Origin: Labilithrix sp.
Lineage (GTDB): Bacteria; Myxococcota_A; Polyangia; Polyangiales; Polyangiaceae
Length of the DNA stretch: 64,000 bases
Direction: 5' to 3'
Assembly: GCA_019637175.1 (NCBI GenBank)
Contig: JAHBWD010000007.1
Span: 1 to 64,000, forward strand
Numbering within the stretch: the first letter of the stretch is position 1; every line of letters begins with the position of its first letter. The position numbers and the translations under genes were made by a program. Shown one piece after another: positions 39,039 through 51,004 of the stretch. Under the pieces are notes generated by a model that saw nothing but the letters and a program-made list of their open reading frames with translations, searched no databases and had not been told where the DNA came from.

Positions 39039-40388
39039 TCAGCGTGCGCTGCCGAAGATCGCCCAGAGCGCGACGACGATGGCGATCACGACGGCGACGG
39101 AGACCCAGAGCTTGCGCGGCGCCGCCGTCGGGGGCTCGGCGACGTCTTCGGCGCGGCGCCTGTGAGACGACTTGTTCTTCTTTTTCTTCCTGCGCTCGGG
39201 CTGGCCCGGCGGAGGTTCGCTCCGGCGGCTCTTCGCCTTCGACGTCTTCGGCGCGCTCTTCGCCGCGTCGTCCTCGTCACGCCCAGACGGAGGCGGCGGC
39301 CCGGACACGGTCGACGATCGCGACGCCGGCGGCTGATCGCCGTCTTCGAGGATCGTCGACGACGCGATCGGGACCGGCGCCGGAGGAGGCATCGTGTGAG
39401 CCGCCACGCGCGTCGACGTCGCCGCCCGCTCCCACCGCGCCTGGCGCGCCTCCTGGCCTGGGAACAGATGATTGAGCAGCTCGGCGAGATCGCGCTTCAT
39501 CGGCGCGCTGTCTCCGACGAACGCGTCGAGCTCCTTGCCCATGTCTTCGGTCGTCGCGAACCTCTCGTCGCGATCGTGGCGAAGCGCGCGCTGGATGATC
39601 GCCCAGAGCGGATCCGGAAAGCCCGGGATCATCTCGCGCACGTCGGGGACGACGGCGTCGCGGATCGCGCGCAGCGTGTCGACGTCGGTGTCGCGCTTGA
39701 AGAGGCGCTTCATCGTCACCGTCTCCCACAGCGTGGTGCCGAGGGCGTAGACGTCGATGCGTCGGTCGATGGGTTTGCCGTGCGCTTGCTCGGGCGCAAG
39801 ATACGGGATCTTGCCTTTGACGATGCCGTCGGCGCTCTTCGACAGGCGAACGCGGGCCTTCGCGAGGCCGAAGTCGATGAGCTTCACGTCGCCGCCGTGG
39901 ACGAGGAAGATGTTGCTCGGGTTGACGTCGCGGTGGATGACCGAGAGCGGCGAGCCGCCCTCGTCGAGCAGCTCGTGGGCCGAGTGGAGGCCGTCGGCGA
40001 CGCGGGCGCAGATCCACGCGGCGAGCTTGTGATCGAGCCGCTCGCCGTTGTTCGCCATGATGTCGAAGACATCCGAGTAGGTGCGCCCGGACAGGAGCTC
40101 CATGGCGATGAAGCGGTGGTGGCCGGTGACGCCGTACTCGAGCGTGTGGATGACGTTCGGGTGGGACAGACGCGCGAGGATCTTCGCTTCGTCGATGAAC
40201 ATGCTCGAGAATTCTTCGTCGTGCGCGAGCTCGTCGCGGATGACCTTCAGGGCGACGCGCTCCTCGACGCCGTCTTCCCGGACCGCCCGGCCGATGTAGA
40301 CGGTCGCCATCCCGCCGCCGCCGATCTTGGCGCCTACCTCGTATTTCCCGAGTTGTTTGGGCGGGGCGAGGGCCGCGGTCGGACGCAC
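39039..40388 (-). CDS. Hanks-type serine/threonine protein kinase with single TM anchor
   Basis: A 449-residue kinase: glycine loop IGGGGMATVY (22-31), K48 in VALKVI, catalytic D154 in HRDVNPSN, DFG 172-174 and APE-like APEQA. The catalytic-loop Lys is replaced by Asn (HRDVN), a change often seen in myxobacterial kinases. A Pro/Ser-rich region then a poly-Lys stretch (ERRKKKKNKSSHRRR) precede a C-terminal helix (LWVSVAVVIAIVVALWAIFG) that anchors the kinase. It is convergent with the kinase gene at 37679. Confidence 0.9.
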   Translation of the reverse strand: MRPTAALAPPKQLGKYEVGAKIGGGGMATVYIGRAVREDGVEERVALKVIRDELAHDEEFSSMFIDEAKILARLSHPNVIHTLEYGVTGHHRFIAMELLSGRTYSDVFDIMANNGERLDHKLAAWICARVADGLHSAHELLDEGGSPLSVIHRDVNPSNIFLVHGGDVKLIDFGLAKARVRLSKSADGIVKGKIPYLAPEQAHGKPIDRRIDVYALGTTLWETVTMKRLFKRDTDVDTLRAIRDAVVPDVREMIPGFPDPLWAIIQRALRHDRDERFATTEDMGKELDAFVGDSAPMKRDLAELLNHLFPGQEARQARWERAATSTRVAAHTMPPPAPVPIASSTILEDGDQPPASRSSTVSGPPPPSGRDEDDAAKSAPKTSKAKSRRSEPPPGQPERRKKKKNKSSHRRRAEDVAEPPTAAPRKLWVSVAVVIAIVVALWAIFGSAR

Positions 40389-40486
40389 TGTGTCCGAAGC
40401 CTATCAAGAAGGATCGACGATGGTGGAATCCTCGCCCAAACCTGGAATAGCGGGCGCCTCATCCGGCCCGTGGTAGAGTTCCGGCC

Positions 40487-41254
40487 ATGGGTATAGGGAC
40501 GGGGCTTCGCGCCAGGGGGTTTCGTGTGCTCGCGGTCTTCGCTCTCGTGGGAGCGCCAGCGACTGCGTTCGCGCACGCGTACATCGTGAACCCGCCGGCG
40601 CGCGACATCTCGAATCCCAACAAGAACGCCATCGCGCACAAGCAGGCGGCGGCGCCGTGCGGCAACGTCCCGCGGACCGGCAAGCCGATGAAGTACGACG
40701 CCGGCGCGACGATCACCGTCACCTGGGAAGAGACGATCGCCCACAACGGCTGTTACCAAGTCCGCTTCAGTAAGGAGAACGACACGAACTTCGTGCTCCT
40801 GAAGCAGATCGACGACCCCGTCGGCAACCAGGGCGTGCAGAGCACGACGGTCACTCTCCCCAACGAAAACTGCCCCGCGTGCACGCTGACGGTCCGCCAG
40901 TTCATGCAGGGCGGCACAACCGCGACCTGCGCGCCCGACGCATCGTCGGCAGCGGGAGGCATCTACTACTCGTGCGCGGACATCTGCATCGGCCCCGACT
41001 GCGACGAAGACGCGTCGGCGCCGGTCACGCCCACCGACGACGGCGGCACAGAGACCGACAGCGGCGTCTCCACCACGCCGACCGACGGCGGCGGCAAGAC
41101 GACGACCCCGAGCGGACCGGGCAGCACCGGTCTCCGCCAGACGAGCGACGACGGCGGCTGCAGCATTGCCCTCGGCGCGACCTCGGGCCTCGGATTCGTC
41201 GTGGGTCTCGGTCTCTTCGGCGTGGCGATCGCTCGTCGTCGACGAAGGAGCTAG
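40487..41254 (+). CDS. LPMO-like secreted protein with MYXO-CTERM tail (SCE4755-type)
   Basis: A 255-residue exported protein. Cleavage of the signal after PATAFA (A29) leaves His30 as the mature N terminus (HAYIVNPPARD). A second His, H86, sits in WEETIAHNGCYQVRF. Such an N-terminal His plus a later His is the copper histidine-brace of lytic polysaccharide monooxygenases. Six cysteines in the core suggest disulfides. An acidic Thr/Gly/Ser linker (TPTDDGGTETDSGVSTTPTD) leads to a MYXO-CTERM tail: GGCS, hydrophobic helix, then RRRRRS. This matches the polysaccharide-monooxygenase-like family first named from Sorangium. It may oxidise chitin or other polysaccharides at the cell surface; activity is inferred. 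Confidence 0.82.
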   Translation: MGIGTGLRARGFRVLAVFALVGAPATAFAHAYIVNPPARDISNPNKNAIAHKQAAAPCGNVPRTGKPMKYDAGATITVTWEETIAHNGCYQVRFSKENDTNFVLLKQIDDPVGNQGVQSTTVTLPNENCPACTLTVRQFMQGGTTATCAPDASSAAGGIYYSCADICIGPDCDEDASAPVTPTDDGGTETDSGVSTTPTDGGGKTTTPSGPGSTGLRQTSDDGGCSIALGATSGLGFVVGLGLFGVAIARRRRRS

Positions 41255-41263
41255 AGGTCGGCA

Positions 41264-42886
41264 ATGCTGCGCGTACGGGGGGCCGTGGTGGGGGCGGCAG
41301 GGGTCCTTTGCGTCTTCGCGTGCAGCTCGTTCGCAGGCGACCAAGGCACGGCGACCGAGCCGCCGGCGGGCGCAGACGCCTCGGAGACGAGCACGGTCAC
41401 GGGACAGGGCGCTTCGCCGATCAACATCAGCGTTGCGGATGAGCAGCCGCTCGAGCTGCTCCAGGGCAAGAGCGCCGCGATCTCGATTCGCGTCGAGCGT
41501 CGCGACACCTTTGCGGGCGCGGTCGCGGTCTTCGCGCAGAAGCTCCCCGCTGGGGTCACGGTCGATCCATTGACGGTCCTCCCTGGTCAAACGGCGGGCA
41601 CCCTGACCTTCCACGCGAATGGAGCTTCGCAGGCGCTCTCGAATGTCGAGGTCCAAGCCTTCGACGAAGCACGAACGTTCCCGGTGTCAGGGACGCCGCT
41701 CGCGCTCCTCGTTCGCGGCGCCCCTGGCACTCTGGATGAGACCTACGGGAAGAACGGTGTCGTCGAGCTCACGCATCCGGGATTCGCGGGGACCTCGTGT
41801 CGTTCACTCGTCCTGCAGCAGGATGGCAAGGCGATCTACCTGGCGACCGCGACGAACGCACCCTACGCGACGCTGGGCCGCGTCGACGGCACGGGTCAGC
41901 GCGACGCCACATTTGCAACGGCCGGCTATACCCGAAGCGAGCTGATCACGAACGCCTTCGTGATGGAGCTTCGCCTTGCGAACGACGGCAAGCTCGTCGT
42001 GTATGGGACGGACAACATATCGACGCAGGCCTCCGTCGTGCGGTTCGCGCAGGACGGGATGGTCGACGCCACGTTCGGCGTGTCCGGGCGGAGAACGCTG
42101 GACGGACTTCCGATTGTCAACGCGATCGAGGTGATGCCCGACGGGGGTGTCCTCGTTGCGGGTAGGAACGGGGCCACGTTCGACAATCTCGCGCTGCTGC
42201 GTCTGACGGGCGCAGGCGCCGTCGACACTGCCTTCGGAACCGCGGGCTACGTGACCATCCCCCCGAGCGCTGTGGCGGGCGCGTCGAGGCTGGTTCCATC
42301 ACGCATCCTCGTGCGTAGCACCGACATCGTCGTCTCCTTCGTAGGCGTGCGCGCGGTGAGCACCGCGGCGAAGGCCGGCGTCGCGCGCGTGAGCCTCGAC
42401 GGAAAGTCGACGCCGATCATCGGCGAGACCACGACGAGCTACGTCACTCAATACTCGCTGCCGCTGGTCAGCGCGCCGAACGGTCGCATCACGGTGGCGC
42501 TGAACAGCTTCGCTTCCGGTTCGGAGCGTATGGTCCTCTACCGGTTCCTTGCAGATGGCATGAGTCAGGACACTTCGTTCCCCGGAGGAGGGGCGTTCAC
42601 GGTCTGGACGGGAGTGCCATACGACCTCGCGACCGACAACGCGTCGAGGTTTGTCGTCGGGATCGGCGCGGCCCCCCCAGACCCGCTCGCGATGAAGGTC
42701 GCTCGCCACACGTCGACGGGACAGATCGACACCTCCTTCGGCGACCAGGGCGTCGCCTCGGTGAATCCCGGAGACACCTCCTTCGCGAGCGCTCTCGCGG
42801 TGCAGAAGGACGGCCGCATCATCGCTTGCGGTACCCGCACGAGGGCTGGCGTCGACGAGGTCGCGCTCGCTCGGTTCTGGCCCTGA
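41264..42886 (+). CDS. Delta-60 repeat lipoprotein
   Basis: A 540-residue lipoprotein (signal ending GVLCVFAC, lipobox VFAC). A roughly 110-residue domain resembling a cadherin-like or Ig-like module (PLELLQGKSAAISIRVERRD) is followed by at least five delta-60 repeats, of the form LDETYGKNGVVEL, RDATFATAGYTR, VDATFGVSGRRTL, VDTAFGTAGYVTI and IDTSFGDQGVASV, which build a beta-propeller. The role is unknown; surface binding is the usual guess. It begins 10 bp after the LPMO-like gene, so the two are probably cotranscribed. Confidence 0.85.
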   Translation: MLRVRGAVVGAAGVLCVFACSSFAGDQGTATEPPAGADASETSTVTGQGASPINISVADEQPLELLQGKSAAISIRVERRDTFAGAVAVFAQKLPAGVTVDPLTVLPGQTAGTLTFHANGASQALSNVEVQAFDEARTFPVSGTPLALLVRGAPGTLDETYGKNGVVELTHPGFAGTSCRSLVLQQDGKAIYLATATNAPYATLGRVDGTGQRDATFATAGYTRSELITNAFVMELRLANDGKLVVYGTDNISTQASVVRFAQDGMVDATFGVSGRRTLDGLPIVNAIEVMPDGGVLVAGRNGATFDNLALLRLTGAGAVDTAFGTAGYVTIPPSAVAGASRLVPSRILVRSTDIVVSFVGVRAVSTAAKAGVARVSLDGKSTPIIGETTTSYVTQYSLPLVSAPNGRITVALNSFASGSERMVLYRFLADGMSQDTSFPGGGAFTVWTGVPYDLATDNASRFVVGIGAAPPDPLAMKVARHTSTGQIDTSFGDQGVASVNPGDTSFASALAVQKDGRIIACGTRTRAGVDEVALARFWP

Positions 42887-42893
42887 GGGTTCG

Positions 42894-44339
42894 CTACTTC
42901 ACCGGGAAGAGGTTGCGCTGCTTCCAGGCGGGGAGCTCGCGCAGATCGGCCCAGACCTCGCGCGCGCTCGAGTAGCGGAAGGCTTCGCGGCGGCGGAGCA
43001 TCTTCGCGATGAGATCGCCGAAGGGCGTTCCGAGCTGCTCGGCGCGCCGGCGCGGCTCGCCTTCGGAGACCTGGCGGACGAGCTCCTGGTACGGCACGTC
43101 CATCTGAATCGCGGGCTCGCCGGTCAGCATCCAGTAGAGGAGGAGGCCGACCTGATAGAGATCGCTCTGCCGGCTCGTGTATCCGGTGGCGAGGATCTCG
43201 GGCGCCATGATGGCGTGGTGCACGACGTTCGGACGCACGGCGGGCATGCCGCGGAGCTCGTTGCTGATCCCGAAGTCGCTGATCTTCACCGTCGGTCGAT
43301 CGGTGTGCGTGATGAGCACGTTGCCGGCGTGGAGATCGTCGTGCACGACCTCGTTGTCGTGGAGGAACTGAACCGCCGCGAGGAGCTGCCGCGTCATCTC
43401 GAGGACGAGGCCCTCCTGCATCGGCGTGCCGAGCATCGCCTTGAGCGCGTGGTCGCAGCGCTCGAGCGCGAGATAGAAGAGGTGGCCCTGCTCGAACGAG
43501 TCGTAGATGTAGACGACGTTCGGGTGACGCAGCGAAAAGAGACGCGACTGCTCGCGCGCCCACTCGGCCTGCACCTCGGAGTAGGGGCGGTTCGAAGGAC
43601 GCACCATCTTGACGGCGTAGATCTGATCGAACGGGCCGACGCACTCGTAGACCGCGCCGAACTCTCCCGCGCCGATGACGTCGCGCACGACGTAGCTCCC
43701 GCGCTTGCTCTCGAGCGTGGAGCCGACCTGCGGATACTGCACCGTGATGCGCGGGAGGCTCCCGCTCGGACGCGGATACATCGGCTGAGGCTGCGCCGCG
43801 TGCTGTCCGGTGATCGCGGCGGTCGGCATCGCGGGGATCGTGCCCGTGCCTCCGCCGCCCATGCGCGGCGCGCTGCCGGGCGCGGGCGGCGTCTTCGCCG
43901 GCATCGCGTGGCCCGGCGTCGGGATCGGATGGATGGGCTGCGGGCCCGTCGTCATCGGCGGCGGCGGCATCGGGTGCGGCCCGGTGTTGCCGCCGTACGC
44001 GCCCGGCGGGCTCGGCGGATAGAGCGGCCCGATCGGCTGACTCTGATGAGGCACGATCGGTTGCGGCTGTTGCGGCGGGACGATCTGACTCTGAAACGGC
44101 GGCGGCGGTTGCGTGCCCGTCGGGCTCGGCGTGTGAGGACCGCGAGGAAACGGCGCGGCGGCCGGTGTCATCGCCGGCCCTGTCGCGGGCCTCTGCATCG
44201 GCGGGATCGCGGGCTGCGTTCCGGTGCCGGGCACCAACGTGCCGCCTCTCGATGGATCCGAGAGCGCAGGAGGAGGTGAGCTGCCGCTCGGCCCTTCACC
44301 AGGTCCCCGGTTCGGACCCGGCTGCTGCGAATCACTCAC
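42894..44339 (-). CDS. Serine/threonine protein kinase with long Pro-rich N terminus
   Basis: A 481-residue protein. The first 200 residues are a Pro/Gly/Gln-rich disordered region. The kinase domain follows (about 215-465): GAGEFGAVYE glycine loop, YAVKMVR (Lys), catalytic HDDLHAGN where HRD is changed to HDD but Asp and Asn are kept, and SDFGIS. There is no transmembrane segment, so it is soluble. The HDD change is unusual but leaves the base; activity is likely. It is divergent from the glucosidase gene, with only 35 bp between starts. Confidence 0.85.
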   Translation of the reverse strand: MSDSQQPGPNRGPGEGPSGSSPPPALSDPSRGGTLVPGTGTQPAIPPMQRPATGPAMTPAAAPFPRGPHTPSPTGTQPPPPFQSQIVPPQQPQPIVPHQSQPIGPLYPPSPPGAYGGNTGPHPMPPPPMTTGPQPIHPIPTPGHAMPAKTPPAPGSAPRMGGGGTGTIPAMPTAAITGQHAAQPQPMYPRPSGSLPRITVQYPQVGSTLESKRGSYVVRDVIGAGEFGAVYECVGPFDQIYAVKMVRPSNRPYSEVQAEWAREQSRLFSLRHPNVVYIYDSFEQGHLFYLALERCDHALKAMLGTPMQEGLVLEMTRQLLAAVQFLHDNEVVHDDLHAGNVLITHTDRPTVKISDFGISNELRGMPAVRPNVVHHAIMAPEILATGYTSRQSDLYQVGLLLYWMLTGEPAIQMDVPYQELVRQVSEGEPRRRAEQLGTPFGDLIAKMLRRREAFRYSSAREVWADLRELPAWKQRNLFPVK

Positions 44340-44374
44340 GCTCTCGACTCTACCCTCGGTACCATCGGCGCACC

Positions 44375-47083
<2,709 letters not shown>

Positions 47084-47096
47084 CGCGCGATCGATC

Positions 47097-48050
47097 TCAG
47101 GGAAGCGGGCTCATCGTGAAGAGCGTCTCGCCCGGCGTCTTCTCGTCGCTCGCGACCAGCGGCGCGCCCGCCGCGATCACGAGGCCCTCCGGCTTCTGCA
47201 CGGAGGAGGGGAGGCGAAAGATCGCCTTCACGTCGATCTTGTCCTCGTCGGGGCGGAGGGTGCGCTCGACGCGCACGACGGCGCGCCCCTGATCGCTCAG
47301 CAGGAGCAGCCTGCCGTCGGCCTCGACCGCGAGCTCGGAGGCGTCCGAGATCACGCCGACGTCGGCGCTCTTGAGGAGCCAGTGGTGCGTCGCGTGGAGC
47401 TTGCTCTTCGCCGCGCTGGGGAGCGGAAACGCGCGCGATCCGAGGACGAGATCGGCGCGGAAGCCCTCCGCGGCCTCGCCCTTGGGCGCGAACTCGACGA
47501 GGGCGACGGGAGCCTTCTCCTTGAGCACGAGGACGTGTCCGTTCGCGAGGAGGACCATTCCTTCGCCGCGCGAGTTCGCGTCGCGCTTCCAGTCCTTGGC
47601 GAGCGGGTGATCGGCCGCGATCGAGAGATCGATCTCGTGCGTGATCTTCTCGAGCTTCGCGTCGAGCACGCTGATGCGGTCGGTCGCCTCTCCGAGGAGG
47701 AAGACGGCGCCCGTCGAGTCGCCGGCGACGGCCTCCCATTGGGGCGCGCCGCGGCCGAAGAGCGGCGACACGTCGTGGCTCTTCACGTTCGAGGCCACGC
47801 CGTCGCGGACGTCGAAGGTGACGATCTTCGCGTCCGCGTCGCCGATCGCGAGGTACTGCGTCTTCGATCCGAGCGTGCGCGATCCGAGACCGGAGACCTC
47901 GGGAATGGGGAGCGCGGCGCGGCGAAGCACGTCGAGCTTCGGCGCCTTGACGAGCTCGTCCTCCGCGCCGCCCGCAGGCTCTGCGTCGCCGCACGCCGCG
48001 AGGGCCGCCGCCGCCACGACGATGCCCAGAATGTGACGCGCGCCCTCCAC
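47097..48050 (-). CDS. Lipoprotein with beta-propeller-like fold (SdiA-regulated/esterase-like)
   Basis: A 317-residue lipoprotein (signal RHILGIVVAAAALAAC, lipobox LAAC at about 17-20). The body has strands such as AIGDADAKIVTFDVRDG, VFLLGEATDRISVLDAKLE, GHVLVLKEKAPVALVEFAPK and DASELAVEADGRLLLLSDQG, ending in QKPEGLVIAAG, which is the arrangement of SdiA-regulated or phytase-like propellers. No catalytic residues are recognised. It is convergent with the glucosidase gene. Confidence 0.65.
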   Translation of the reverse strand: MEGARHILGIVVAAAALAACGDAEPAGGAEDELVKAPKLDVLRRAALPIPEVSGLGSRTLGSKTQYLAIGDADAKIVTFDVRDGVASNVKSHDVSPLFGRGAPQWEAVAGDSTGAVFLLGEATDRISVLDAKLEKITHEIDLSIAADHPLAKDWKRDANSRGEGMVLLANGHVLVLKEKAPVALVEFAPKGEAAEGFRADLVLGSRAFPLPSAAKSKLHATHHWLLKSADVGVISDASELAVEADGRLLLLSDQGRAVVRVERTLRPDEDKIDVKAIFRLPSSVQKPEGLVIAAGAPLVASDEKTPGETLFTMSPLP

Positions 48051-48201
48051 GGAACGCTGCGAAGCAACTAAAGCGCCACGCAGCGTACCTTGTGTGCCAT
48101 GAAGGATTCGGGCGCGTTACGGCATCGGGGCGCGGCCGTCGCGCGCCGCCGGCCGCCGGATTGGATCACCGGCGATCCGGCGCCTCGCCCCACGCCGTCG
48201 A

Positions 48202-49665
48202 TCAGAAGCCGGCTTCGTGCATCGCGTCCGCGTTGAGGCGGAGCGCGCCGTCGCGCTGATCGGCCTTCGGCTTCGACGGCATCGCGCGCGTCGCCGCGCG
48301 CGCCGAGGCGACCTTGCTCGCCGCGGTCTCGAGGCGCTTCTTCTCCTGCGCGGTCGTGACGACGCGCGCCTGCGCGGCGAGCGTTTGCTCTGCCTTCGCG
48401 AGCTCCTTGTCGGCGTCGACGAAGTTGCCGTCGTTGATCCGCTGCGCCGCTTCCATCTGCGTGCGCGACGCATCCATGATCGCGACGATGGCCTTGGTGC
48501 GCGAGCTCACCGAGCGCTGCACGAGCGCGTCGTCGTGGCTCATCTGCGTGCGCGCGACGACCTCCTGGATGCGCTCGAGGTCGTTCTCCTGCGCGTCGCG
48601 GAAGCGGAGGCGAACGCTCGCGAGCGACCGCGCGTGACCTTCGAACATCGCCGGATCGGTGATGCGCACGCGCACGAGCGCCTCGCGATGCTGGCCCGCG
48701 TGCAGCGCGCCGAGCGGGATCCGCAGGCCTCGCTCGGGGACGGAGAAGTCCGCGCGGATCCCTTCGGCGCCGAGGATCTGAACGCCGGGCGCGGGCACGA
48801 TCTCGACGAAGGCCTCGCTCGCCAGCGTGCCGTCGAGCAGCGCGAGCTCGTTCTGGAGGATGCTCGCCATCTCGCGCGGCTCGGAGAGGTGGTAGAGCCG
48901 CCCGCTCGATCGCACCGCGAGCGCGTTGAGCGTGCGCTCGTCGTAGTCGTTGCCGACGCCGAGCGACGTGATCTGCGCGCGCGAGCGCAGGCCTCGCTCG
49001 GCGACCGAGCCGAGGATCTCGGGGCTCGACGGGCCGACGTTGGCGATCCCGTCGGAGATGACGACCACGCGGCGAAGCGTGTGCGTCGCGGGCGCGCCCA
49101 GCATCTGGCTCTCGGCGAGCGTGAGGCCGGCGAACATGTTGGTCGAGCCGACGGGGACGAGCCCCGAGATCTGGCGGAGGATCTCGCCGCGCGATCGCGC
49201 GTCGAGGCGGGTCGGCGGCACGACCGTGCGCGCGCTGTCGGAGAAGGCGTCGAGGGCGACGATGTCGCCGTCCTTGAGGTTGCGCACGAGCGTGGCCGCG
49301 GCGCTGCGCGCGCTGTCGATCTTGGCGCCGGCCATCGAGCCCGACGTGTCGACGACGAGCGCGACCTGCATCGGAGGGCGGAGCTCGGGCCTCACCTCGG
49401 GCACGTCGACCCAGACGCCGAGGAACGTGTCGCTCGTTCCGCTCGGGAGAAAATCGCCCTCCGGCGCCGCGCCGATCCAGGTCGAGCTGCGGCGCAGATC
49501 CGCGGGCTCGACCGCCTGGCCCGGCCCGTCTGTCGCGAGGGGAGAGGCCGTCTCGCCCGCCGGCCCTGCCGTCGGAGCGGCGGGCGCCTGAGGAAGCGGG
49601 GTGCCCTTCGCACATCCAACGACTAGAGAGAGGGAGGCCAGAGCGAGGGTGCCGAGCTTTCGCAT
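48202..49665 (-). CDS. von Willebrand factor type A lipoprotein
   Basis: A 487-residue lipoprotein with signal MRKLGTLALASLSLVVGC (lipobox LVVGC). The VWA domain (about 98-270) has a complete MIDAS metal site: DTSGSM (106-111), the Thr in VGSTNMFAGL, and SDGIANVG. The C-terminal part has a helical, coiled-coil-prone region (EAAQRINDGNFVDADKELAK, AEQTLAAQARVVTTAQEKKR). Such proteins bind partners through a metal-dependent contact at the cell surface. The ATG at 49665 is fixed by the signal peptide. It diverges from the macA-like gene at 49734. Confidence 0.82.
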   Translation of the reverse strand: MRKLGTLALASLSLVVGCAKGTPLPQAPAAPTAGPAGETASPLATDGPGQAVEPADLRRSSTWIGAAPEGDFLPSGTSDTFLGVWVDVPEVRPELRPPMQVALVVDTSGSMAGAKIDSARSAAATLVRNLKDGDIVALDAFSDSARTVVPPTRLDARSRGEILRQISGLVPVGSTNMFAGLTLAESQMLGAPATHTLRRVVVISDGIANVGPSSPEILGSVAERGLRSRAQITSLGVGNDYDERTLNALAVRSSGRLYHLSEPREMASILQNELALLDGTLASEAFVEIVPAPGVQILGAEGIRADFSVPERGLRIPLGALHAGQHREALVRVRITDPAMFEGHARSLASVRLRFRDAQENDLERIQEVVARTQMSHDDALVQRSVSSRTKAIVAIMDASRTQMEAAQRINDGNFVDADKELAKAEQTLAAQARVVTTAQEKKRLETAASKVASARAATRAMPSKPKADQRDGALRLNADAMHEAGF

Positions 49666-49733
49666 GGTTCGGCTTGAACGGCCGATGGCGGAAAAAGATC
49701 TGCGACTAGAGTAGGGAGGCGCGAAGGCTGGGT

Positions 49734-51002
49734 ATGAAGAGGCTCGTTTCATGGATCGTCGGGATCGTGGTGGTCGCCGGCGTGGCGTTCGGCGTCCATC
49801 GATGGAGGCGAGCCCAGGCGACGCCCGACATCACGTGGAAGACCGCGGCGGCGGAGAAGCGGCGCGTCGCGGCCCGGATCACGGCGGGCGGCACCCTCCA
49901 AGCGACGGTCACGGTCACGATCGGCGCGCAGGTGAGCGGGCGCATCCAGACGCTCAACGCGGACTTCAACGACACGGTGAAGAAGGGCAAGCTGCTCGCG
50001 AAGCTCGATCCGCAGCTCTTCGAGGCGGCGGTCGAGCAGGCCAACGCGAACTACCTCTCGGCCAAGGCCGGCCTCACGCGCGCCGAGGCGCAGCAGAAGG
50101 ACGCCGAGCTCGTGCTCGTGCGCACGAAGAACCTCGCCGATCAGACGCTCGCCTCCGCGGCCGAGCTCCAGACGGCGGAGACGAACGTGACGGTGATGCG
50201 CGCGGCGACCGACGTCGCGAAGGCGGCGCTCGCGCAGGCGTCGGCGGCCCTCAACCAGGCGCGGGTGAACCTCTCGTTCACGAACATCTACTCGCCGATC
50301 GACGGGACGGTGATCTCGCGGAGCGTCGACGTGGGGCAGACCGTGGCGTCGTCGCTCCAGGCGCCGGTGCTCTTCACCATCGCCGAAGATCTGAAGAAGA
50401 TGCAGGTGCACACGAACGTGGCCGAAGGCGACGTCGGGCGCATCGAGGCCGGCATGGACGCGACGTTCACCGTCGACGCCTTCCCCGGCCAGACGTTCCG
50501 AGGCAAGGTCGGTCAGATCCGGAACGCGCCGCAGACGCTCCAGAACGTCGTCACGTACGACGCGGTCGTCGACGTCGACAACGCCGATCTGAAGCTCCGC
50601 CCCGGCATGACGGCGACGGTGACGATCGCGTACGCGGAGCGGGAGGAAGCGCTCGCGATCCCGAACGCGGCGCTGCGCTTCCGGCCGCCGCCCGAGGTCG
50701 CGTCGGCGATCGCGGCCGATCTCGCGTCGCCCTCGGCGAGCGCGCCTGCTCCGCCCGCGCCGGCGCGCAAGCCGCGCGCGGCGCCGGGCGCCGCGTCGAG
50801 CGAGCCGCGCACGGTCTACGTCCTCCGGAGCGGATCGCCGCGGCCCGTGCGCGTCGTGACCGGTCTGTCGGACGGCTCGGTGAGCGAGATCACGAGCGGC
50901 GACGTCGCTCCCGGCGACGAGGTCATCGTCGACGTCACGGTCGCGGGCAAGCCGGCCGGCGGCGCGACCACCGCGCCGCCGCGCATGGGCAGGATGTTCT
51001 GA
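49734..51002 (+). CDS. macA: MacA-type periplasmic adaptor (membrane fusion protein)
   Basis: A 422-residue membrane-fusion protein with an N-terminal membrane helix (LVSWIVGIVVVAGVAFGVHR), a biotinyl-lipoyl-like module (GAQVSGRIQTLNADFNDTVK), a long alpha-hairpin (ANYLSAKAGLTRAEAQQKDA), and beta-barrel and membrane-proximal domains (LRPGMTATVTIAYAEREE). With the two next genes it forms a MacAB-type tripartite pump that exports macrolides, heme or lipopeptides through TolC. No TolC gene is in the window. The C-terminal 70 residues carry an Ala/Pro linker insertion (SASAPAPPAPARKPRAAPGA) rarely seen in Escherichia MacA. Confidence 0.88.
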   Translation: MKRLVSWIVGIVVVAGVAFGVHRWRRAQATPDITWKTAAAEKRRVAARITAGGTLQATVTVTIGAQVSGRIQTLNADFNDTVKKGKLLAKLDPQLFEAAVEQANANYLSAKAGLTRAEAQQKDAELVLVRTKNLADQTLASAAELQTAETNVTVMRAATDVAKAALAQASAALNQARVNLSFTNIYSPIDGTVISRSVDVGQTVASSLQAPVLFTIAEDLKKMQVHTNVAEGDVGRIEAGMDATFTVDAFPGQTFRGKVGQIRNAPQTLQNVVTYDAVVDVDNADLKLRPGMTATVTIAYAEREEALAIPNAALRFRPPPEVASAIAADLASPSASAPAPPAPARKPRAAPGAASSEPRTVYVLRSGSPRPVRVVTGLSDGSVSEITSGDVAPGDEVIVDVTVAGKPAGGATTAPPRMGRMF

Positions 51003-51004
51003 TC

